Below, one piece after another: positions 8,378 to 13,274 of a stretch of 13,274 nt of DNA. This DNA is from Hyphomicrobium sp. (lineage in GTDB: Bacteria > Pseudomonadota > Alphaproteobacteria > Rhizobiales > Hyphomicrobiaceae): NCBI GenBank assembly GCA_030598645.1, contig JAUVPN010000024.1:1-13274 (forward strand), written 5' to 3'. The notes beneath the pieces were generated by a model. It made no database searches and was not told the origin of the DNA. It was given only the letters and a program-made list of their open reading frames with translations. Made by a program: the position numbers and the translations under genes. Every line of letters starts with the position of its first letter. Within the stretch, counting starts at the first letter, position 1.

Positions 8378-8589
8378 AAAGTTCGGCTCATGGGGGAGCA
8401 TCTGACAGCCAAGCAATATCTTGTTATTTAACGACTATGGCCGCGAACAAAGAGAAAACATCTTGCCCAGGTGAGCAGCCAAAATTAGGGCGTGGAGCGT
8501 GCGCTGGTTGCAAGTGCGCCGGGAGTGTCCTAGCTCGGGTCGAGATGCCACCGTCATTCCAGCCCTGTCTATATGCAACTTGCGCGGTT

Positions 8590-8610
8590 TTCCGCTCCTC
8601 GTTAGCGGAA
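8590..8610. repeat. Perfect 7-bp inverted repeat upstream of pepA
   Basis: Arms TTCCGCT (8590-8596) and AGCGGAA (8604-8610) flank a 7-base spacer, about 90 bases upstream of the pepA ATG. No T-run follows on either strand, so a regulator-binding site is more likely than a terminator. Confidence 0.4.
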
Positions 8611-8689
8611 TGCGTCTCGCGGATTAAGTCCTCTGCGGACCCCGCGCTATTGTCGTCTATCAGGCATCCCACTGCCAGATTGTCACCTT

Positions 8690-8693
8690 GGAG
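8690..8693 (+). promoter_or_regulatory. Shine-Dalgarno site of pepA
   Basis: GGAG lies 8 bases upstream of the ATG at 8702, which supports that start. Confidence 0.65.
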
Positions 8694-8701
8694 CCCCACC
8701 A

Positions 8702-10219
8702 ATGACTGACAGACCGGAGATATTCTTCGCCCCTCTGGGTGCGGAACTGGAGAGAATGAGCGTTGTCCTTGCCGGCCGTGATGTCGCGCTAGGCAAGCGT
8801 GCGAAGGAGCTTGACTCCGATACGGGCGGCGCAGTTCTAAAGGCGGTAGAGGCCGCCGACTTCAAAGGTAAGAAGAAGAGCACCGCTGAACTGCTGGCTC
8901 CACCACAGATTGCCGTTAGTCGCCTTTTAGTATTTGGCATAGGCAAAGTTGCCGATCTGAATGAGCAAGATTGGGTAGCTCTTGGAGGTGCGGTTGCCGG
9001 AGCAATCTCGGGGCGCAAAGCAAAAGCGGCAAGTCTCATAGCCGAGGTAGCCGGTGACAGCGATAAAAAGGCCGAAACGATTGCAGCGCTTTTAGCCTTC
9101 GGGGCGGCGCTACGACTCTATCAGTTCAGCAAATACCAAACGAAAAAAGGAAATAATGAGCAGGATGCCGACCCCGATATCCTAAGGAAGCTAGTCATCC
9201 ATTGCGCAAACCCCGAAAAGGCACGTGCGGCGTTTGCCCATTTTGAGGCAGTCGCCAACGGTGTTGTTATTGCGCGCGACCTTGTTAACGAGCCTGCCAA
9301 CGTCCTGGGGCCAGTCGAATTTGCTGAGCGCGCGCGCGAGTTGGAAAATGTAGGCCTGGAAGTTGAGATCCTCGACGCTGAGCAAATAGCTGACCTAAAA
9401 ATGGGCGCGCTACTTGCTGTCGCTCAAGGCAGCATACGCCCTGCGCGGGTCGCTATCATGCAGTGGCATGGCGCAAAATCGAAACGCGCGAAGCCCTTAG
9501 CCTTCATCGGCAAGGGGGTAGTATTCGATACTGGCGGTATTTCAATCAAGCCATCTTCCGGAATGGAAGATATGAAGGGTGACATGGGCGGAGCAGCCTG
9601 CGTCGTCGGCCTTATGCATGCCCTCGCTGGGCGAAAGGCAAACGTCAATGCCGTCGGTATCATCGGTCTTGTAGAGAACATGCCGTCAGGCTCTGCAACC
9701 CGACCCGGGGACATCGTGACTTCCTACTCAGGCCAAACCGTAGAAGTGCTGAATACAGACGCTGAGGGCCGTCTCGTTCTCGGAGATCTGATTTCCTATG
9801 CCCAGGATCATTTCAAACCGCGGCTAATCATCGATCTGGCGACACTGACAGGGGCCATCATGGTTGCACTTGGAAAGGAATATGCTGGGCTGTTTGCCAA
9901 TGATGACAAGCTCGCCAATGAACTCCTAGATGCGTCCTCGATCACCGGAGAAAAGGTTTGGCGTATGCCACTCGATAAGGCCTATGACAAAATGATCGAG
10001 TCTAAGAATGCTGACATTAAGAACCTGGGCGGACGCTGGGCCGGCGCATGCACTGCGGCGGCCTTTATACAGTCCTTTGTGAAGGATACGCCTTGGGCGC
10101 ACATCGATCTTGCCGGTACCGCGATGGATGCCCCTAAGTCCGATATCAATCCCAGCTGGGGGTCTGGCTGGGGCGTGCGCCTCCTAGATAGATTTGTTGC
10201 GGAAAAATACGAGAAATAG
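8702..10219 (+). CDS. pepA: Leucyl aminopeptidase PepA (M17 family)
   Basis: PepA is a cytosolic, hexameric aminopeptidase with two metal ions that removes N-terminal residues, leucine preferentially, and finishes peptide breakdown. The 505-residue product has an N-terminal macro-like domain (about 1-165) and a C-terminal catalytic domain. The full active site can be read: Lys271, Asp276, Lys283, Asp294, Asp353, Glu355 and Arg357, each one position on from the E. coli numbering. The family signature NTDAEGRL is at 351-358. Escherichia coli PepA also binds DNA in Xer recombination and carAB control; whether this one does cannot be told from sequence. It is transcribed away from the lptF run, a frequent arrangement in alphaproteobacteria. 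The holC gene often found just after pepA is not in this window. No clear intrinsic terminator follows the stop codon. Confidence 0.97.
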   Translation: MTDRPEIFFAPLGAELERMSVVLAGRDVALGKRAKELDSDTGGAVLKAVEAADFKGKKKSTAELLAPPQIAVSRLLVFGIGKVADLNEQDWVALGGAVAGAISGRKAKAASLIAEVAGDSDKKAETIAALLAFGAALRLYQFSKYQTKKGNNEQDADPDILRKLVIHCANPEKARAAFAHFEAVANGVVIARDLVNEPANVLGPVEFAERARELENVGLEVEILDAEQIADLKMGALLAVAQGSIRPARVAIMQWHGAKSKRAKPLAFIGKGVVFDTGGISIKPSSGMEDMKGDMGGAACVVGLMHALAGRKANVNAVGIIGLVENMPSGSATRPGDIVTSYSGQTVEVLNTDAEGRLVLGDLISYAQDHFKPRLIIDLATLTGAIMVALGKEYAGLFANDDKLANELLDASSITGEKVWRMPLDKAYDKMIESKNADIKNLGGRWAGACTAAAFIQSFVKDTPWAHIDLAGTAMDAPKSDINPSWGSGWGVRLLDRFVAEKYEK

Positions 10220-10261
10220 ACTGGTGTCTTAGGTTTCAGCCCTGGCTCGAGATGTCTCGCG

Positions 10262-10289
10262 CTGACACAAATGTTAATTCGCTGATAAT
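10262..10289 (+). promoter_or_regulatory. Promoter-like sequence without an obvious target gene
   Basis: CTGACA (10262-10267) and GATAAT (10284-10289) each match the sigma-70 -35 and -10 consensus at five of six bases, with a 16-base spacer. Transcription would begin near 10296 and run rightward, antisense to the membrane-protein gene. The AT-richness of this patch makes a chance -10 match easy. Confidence 0.35.
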
Positions 10290-10313
10290 AATACAACTAA
10301 CATCATTATTTTC

Positions 10314-10329
10314 CATAATATATATTATG
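10314..10329. repeat. 16-bp perfect palindrome
   Basis: CATAATATATATTATG equals its own reverse complement with no spacer. It is the strongest symmetric element in the window and sits in the AT-rich patch between convergent genes. It could be a dimeric regulator site or simply a product of low-complexity AT sequence. Confidence 0.55.
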
Positions 10330-10441
10330 CGAATGGTATCCTTTGCTGTGCCCATTCAATTGGCTTGTCAGGAGCGGATTTGAAGATAGCCCGGTGGCTG
10401 CCGAGCTGCATCATCAACCGCGCCAGATCGACTTGAGCCCC

Positions 10442-11197
10442 TCACAACAGCGCCTCCTCGGCGCGGCGGACCCCCGTCGAGATGATCGCTGCATATACGG
10501 CGCTAACAAAACCTGAGAGCACAGTCACGCTGATCACGATGCCGAGGAGCCGCGCCACGTCCGGGTTCACGAACACGCTCAACGCCGTAACGATGAAGTC
10601 GTCGAACGCCTGCTTGATTTGAAAGAGGAGCTCACTGGCCTGCTCTACCGTTGGCCGCGGTGGCATATCGAAGATGATCTTCCAGCCTATATCGGCGACG
10701 CTCGGGGTTACCAACACGCCAAGCATGGTGACCAATGCGAGCCCGGCTGAGAATAGAAGCCCGAGCATTGCCGCAAGGCGGAAATAGCCCCAGCGCATGG
10801 GCAGGGCGTCGACTTTAATAGATAGGAAACGTAATACGCTGGCCCCGACATAAACGCAGAGTCCGAACAGGATGGCGACCCAGAACAGCCGATCGTGATC
10901 GGTTCCGGAAAATGTGAACAGTGCCGCAACGCCCGCGAGCACGCCTTTGAAGGCGGCTTCCACCGACCCCACGATGCCTGTGAAGACTGCGCTGCGTTTT
11001 ATTGCCCCAGAAAAGTAGAACGGCAGCTCGTAGCGCAATCTCGCTATTTCAAGCTGCAGGCCTAGAAGGAAACTCAAGCCAGCGGTCGCACCGGCGAAAA
11101 TGAACGGGTAGTGATACCCGAACGCGGCAATGGCTGCGACAGCCGCCAGCTCGGCCGCCATGATGAAGGCATTGACGAGAATGCGCATCACGATCAT
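10442..11197 (-). CDS. Unrecognised six-helix membrane protein
   Basis: I do not recognise this family. From ATG 11197 the product is 251 residues, with predicted membrane segments at about 5-28, 31-50, 72-97, 103-126, 140-165 and 216-240. A more polar stretch at 172-210 (DMPPRPTVEQ, then an amphipathic helix) precedes the last helix, and the end is charged (RRAEEALL). There is no signal-peptide cleavage site, no catalytic motif and no ATP-binding loop. ATG 11197 is chosen because GGGGG lies 4 bases upstream; the longer frame from 11239 adds 14 polar residues without a ribosome site, and ATG 11188 is also possible. It is divergent from mazG and convergent with pepA, in neither's operon. The frame would continue in register for 38 sense codons past its TGA. 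Confidence 0.75.
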   Translation of the reverse strand: MIVMRILVNAFIMAAELAAVAAIAAFGYHYPFIFAGATAGLSFLLGLQLEIARLRYELPFYFSGAIKRSAVFTGIVGSVEAAFKGVLAGVAALFTFSGTDHDRLFWVAILFGLCVYVGASVLRFLSIKVDALPMRWGYFRLAAMLGLLFSAGLALVTMLGVLVTPSVADIGWKIIFDMPPRPTVEQASELLFQIKQAFDDFIVTALSVFVNPDVARLLGIVISVTVLSGFVSAVYAAIISTGVRRAEEALL

Positions 11198-11258
11198 ATC
11201 GCCCCCGATTTGTCTGGCGTTTCTAAAATGCCCTCCCATGTGTGAGGCGCACCTTATC

Positions 11259-11264
11259 GGAGAG
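11259..11264 (+). promoter_or_regulatory. Shine-Dalgarno site of mazG
   Basis: GGAGAG lies just ahead of the ATG at 11267 and supports that start. The space between mazG and the divergent membrane-protein gene is only about 70 bases, so the two promoters must be very close or overlap. Confidence 0.6.
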
Positions 11265-11266
11265 CA

Positions 11267-12097
11267 ATGCTGGTGGACAACAACGTTGCAAAGAAGACCC
11301 TCCCCGACCTCCTCGCCGTTATGGCGGCACTACGCACGCCCGGCACGGGATGCCCGTGGGATCTTGAGCAGACGTTTGCGACGATCGCGCCTTATACGAT
11401 CGAGGAAGCCTACGAGGTTGCCGACGCGATCGCACACGATGACATCGCTGGGCTCAAAGACGAGCTTGGCGATCTCTTGCTCCAGGTTGTCTATCACGCG
11501 CGCATAGCGCAAGAGCAAGACGCCTTCGCATTTGACGACGTCATCGACGCTATTACGCGCAAAATGATCCGCCGCCATCCGCACGTATTCGGCACGGCCG
11601 AGGAGCGCGCAGCCGGTGCGGCTCCTGGTTTTTGGGATCACATCAAGGCGCTGGAGAAAGGTGACGAAACTTCCGCCGCGAGCCTGTTAGACAAAGTGCC
11701 AACCGCACTGCCTGCCCTCACACGTGCGATTAAGTTGCAGACCAAAGCAGCAAAGGTGGGGTTCGACTGGCCATCGCTGTCGCCTGTTTTTGCAAAGCTC
11801 AAAGAGGAGTTTGCGGAGTTAGAGGCAGTCATGGCGAACAGCGCCTCAGGATCAGAGGCCAACACTCAGGCGATAGAGGAAGAGTTTGGCGACCTCTTGT
11901 TTGTCATCGCCAATGTAGCGCGCCACCTCAAACTCGATCCCGAGGCGAGTTTGCGCGCTGCGAACCAAAAATTTGTTCGCCGCTTTCGCTATATCGAAGA
12001 GCGCCTTGCCGCGAATGGCCGTACGCCGTCGGATTCCGATCTGGCAGAGATGGACACGCTCTGGGACGAAGCAAAGGCCAAGGAACGCGGACTTTAG
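11267..12097 (+). CDS. mazG: Nucleoside triphosphate pyrophosphohydrolase MazG
   Basis: MazG hydrolyses nucleoside triphosphates to monophosphates and pyrophosphate, cleaning the nucleotide pool; in E. coli it also affects ppGpp levels during starvation. The 276-residue product carries both MazG domains of the long bacterial form. The first has CPWD at 29-32, EEAYE at 46-50, DELGD at 65-69 and RRHPHVF at 102-108. The second has KLKEEFAEL at 177-185 and EEEFGDLLF at 204-212. The paired acidic motifs supply the magnesium ligands, and both sets look intact. In many alphaproteobacteria mazG follows hflX on the same strand; here the two face each other, with 6 bases between stop codons. Confidence 0.96.
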   Translation: MLVDNNVAKKTLPDLLAVMAALRTPGTGCPWDLEQTFATIAPYTIEEAYEVADAIAHDDIAGLKDELGDLLLQVVYHARIAQEQDAFAFDDVIDAITRKMIRRHPHVFGTAEERAAGAAPGFWDHIKALEKGDETSAASLLDKVPTALPALTRAIKLQTKAAKVGFDWPSLSPVFAKLKEEFAELEAVMANSASGSEANTQAIEEEFGDLLFVIANVARHLKLDPEASLRAANQKFVRRFRYIEERLAANGRTPSDSDLAEMDTLWDEAKAKERGL

Positions 12098-12103
12098 TGC
12101 CCA

Positions 12104-13274
12104 TCATGCATTCGCGGGCACGAGCCCCTTTAGCTGGGCTCCTGCCCGTCGGACCTGGACAAGCAGGCGCTCCTTTTTCTCCCCGGCGATACGCACGCGT
12201 GCGCGTACAGCGCCAGAATCCAACGATTCGCGCTCCAATACTTGTGCCTCTTCGTAAAGCCAGTTCACAAGCCGTCCTTCGTGCGCCGGGATTACGAGAA
12301 CCACGATTTCATCGTTGCGACCCAACCGGGTATCGATGGCATTGAGCAGGTCATCCATACCCTCACCGGTTGTCGCAGAGACAGGAACGGGCCGCGCCTC
12401 TGGCCATTGCGCCGCACTCCTGGCTTCATCGCGCGTGACTGGGCTTAGCAGATCAATTTTGTTCCACACCTCCAGAATGTGGCTGTCGGCTGACTCCGCA
12501 TCGATCCCAAGGTCGCTGAGAACCGCCTCGACGTCGCGTGCCTGCATCTGTGTTTCGGCATGTGAGATGTCACGCACGTGCAAAATCAGATCGGCCTCGA
12601 CCACCTCTTCTAATGTTGCGCGGAAGGCGGCGATGAGTGTCGTTGGCAAGTCAGAGATGAAGCCAACTGTGTCCGACAGGATGATGCGACGCCCGCTTTT
12701 TAAGCGCACTTCCCGCATGGTTGGATCGAGCGTGGCGAAAACCTGCTTTTTGGCAAACACGTCAGCGCCGGTGATGGAATTGAAGAGCGTCGACTTGCCC
12801 GCGTTAGTGTAGCCAACGATTGCAACGATGGGGTAAGGGACGCGCCGGCGGCCCTTGCGGTGCAACTCGCGGGTCCTAACGACACCCTCCAGCTCTTTGC
12901 GTATCGCCATGATGCGTTCATCAATCATGCGGCGGTCAAGTTCAATCTGCGCCTCGCCCGGGCCACCAAGGAAACCATAACCGCCGCGCTGGCGCTCCAA
13001 ATGGGTCCAGGTGCGCACCAGCCGGCTCTTTTGGTATGAAAGATGTGCCAATTCGACTTGTAGTCGCCCCTCTCGTGTGCGCGCACGTTTTCCGAAGATC
13101 TCCAAGATTAGGCTGGTTCGATCAAGAACCTTTGCGCTCCAGGCTCGCTCCAGATTGCGCTGCTGTATCGGCGTCACCGGATGATCGATGATAATGATCG
13201 CTACTTCGTGCGCGACGATGAAACCACCAAGCGCCTCGACCTTGCCTGAACCGAACAGGGTGGCCGGCCGAGGG
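12104..13274 (-). CDS. hflX: GTPase HflX, 5' end beyond window
   Basis: HflX is a ribosome-associated GTPase that splits stalled or heat-damaged 70S ribosomes. The window holds 389 codons plus stop, and the frame is open to the right edge, so the N-terminus is missing; the usual length is about 430-470. An internal GTG at 13177 is not the start, because family sequence continues upstream of it (RPATLFGSGKVEAL at the edge). Within the visible part, the glycine-rich HflX-domain segment GGYGFLGGPGEAQIELDRR is at 97-115. The G domain shows G1 GYTNAGKS at 154-161, switch ATLDPT at 180-185, G3 DTVGF at 201-205, G4 NKID at 271-274 and G5 SATTGEG at 299-305. All are intact. In alphaproteobacteria hfq usually lies just upstream, which would be outside this window. 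Confidence 0.96.
   Translation of the reverse strand, partial: PRPATLFGSGKVEALGGFIVAHEVAIIIIDHPVTPIQQRNLERAWSAKVLDRTSLILEIFGKRARTREGRLQVELAHLSYQKSRLVRTWTHLERQRGGYGFLGGPGEAQIELDRRMIDERIMAIRKELEGVVRTRELHRKGRRRVPYPIVAIVGYTNAGKSTLFNSITGADVFAKKQVFATLDPTMREVRLKSGRRIILSDTVGFISDLPTTLIAAFRATLEEVVEADLILHVRDISHAETQMQARDVEAVLSDLGIDAESADSHILEVWNKIDLLSPVTRDEARSAAQWPEARPVPVSATTGEGMDDLLNAIDTRLGRNDEIVVLVIPAHEGRLVNWLYEEAQVLERESLDSGAVRARVRIAGEKKERLLVQVRRAGAQLKGLVPANA

Larger units (their letters stand above)
8302..8701. other. Divergent lptF-pepA intergenic region
   Basis: This 400-base region lies between divergent starts and must hold promoters for both the lptF run and pepA. I could not fix either: an AT-rich tract at about 8412-8432 is the best area for the lptF promoter but offers no well-spaced -35/-10 pair. 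Two perfect inverted repeats (8360-8377 and 8590-8610) are listed separately. Open frames of about 90 codons exist on both strands but look like chance. Confidence 0.5.
10220..10441. other. Intergenic region between pepA and the convergent membrane-protein gene
   Basis: This 222-base region separates convergent genes but shows no clear terminator for either. It holds an AT-rich patch (10271-10330, 13 G or C in 60 by hand count), a 16-bp palindrome, smaller complementary arms AATAAT (10287-10292) and ATTATT (10305-10310), and a plus-strand promoter-like sequence. Confidence 0.55.

Noticed and set aside
8424..8702. Minus-strand 92-codon frame in the same spacer
   Set aside because: It covers almost the whole spacer opposite the plus-strand frame, has no recognisable domain and would begin at the pepA start codon; chance openness is the simpler reading.
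8437..8709. Plus-strand 90-codon cysteine-rich frame in the lptF-pepA spacer
   Set aside because: It lacks a ribosome site, overlaps the pepA start by 8 bases and its composition looks like translated non-coding DNA; a frame of similar length exists on the other strand.
10251..10262. Palindromic CGAGATGTCTCG region after pepA as a terminator
   Set aside because: The arms are only five bases with a two-base loop, and no T-run follows.
11198..11239. Longer start for the membrane protein at 11239
   Set aside because: No Shine-Dalgarno lies upstream and it adds only polar residues; ATG 11197 follows a G-rich element at short spacing.
13175..13177. GTG at 13177 as the hflX start
   Set aside because: HflX family sequence continues upstream in the same frame to the window edge, so the gene is truncated by the window rather than short.

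Overview
The window reads as chromosomal core sequence from an alphaproteobacterium, most likely of the Hyphomicrobiales (inferred from gene order and protein character, not from a search). The main pointer is a minus-strand run lptF-lptG-lptD-surA-pdxA-rsmA, divergent from pepA. The SurA homologue has the degenerate, two-cysteine parvulin domain typical of that class. Base composition is moderately GC-rich throughout, except for one AT-rich patch near 10270-10330. No transposase, phage gene, CRISPR array, tRNA or rRNA was seen.

Region 1 (1-8301, minus strand) is a compact envelope-biogenesis operon. In transcription order, LptF and LptG form the membrane part of the inner-membrane LPS extractor and LptD is the outer-membrane LPS translocon. 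A SurA-type chaperone, which in other proteobacteria helps fold LptD, comes next, followed by PdxA (vitamin B6 synthesis) and RsmA (16S rRNA dimethylation). Junctions are tight: lptF/lptG overlap by 4 bases, lptG/lptD abut, surA/pdxA overlap by 1 base and pdxA/rsmA by 4. The one real gap is 136 bases between lptD and surA.

Region 2 (8302-8701) is a 400-base divergent intergenic region with two perfect inverted repeats and no gene I trust. Region 3 (8702-10219) is pepA, with every metal-binding and catalytic residue of the family. Region 4 (10220-10441) is a 222-base intergenic stretch holding the AT-rich patch, a 16-bp perfect palindrome and a promoter-like sequence with no clear target gene.

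Region 5 (10442-13274) holds an unrecognised six-helix membrane protein gene (minus), then mazG (plus), then the 3' part of hflX (minus), which runs off the right edge. mazG and hflX converge with only 6 bases between their stop codons.

I do not see a novel multi-gene system here. The least explained items are the membrane protein between pepA and mazG and the AT-rich, palindrome-bearing spacer beside it.
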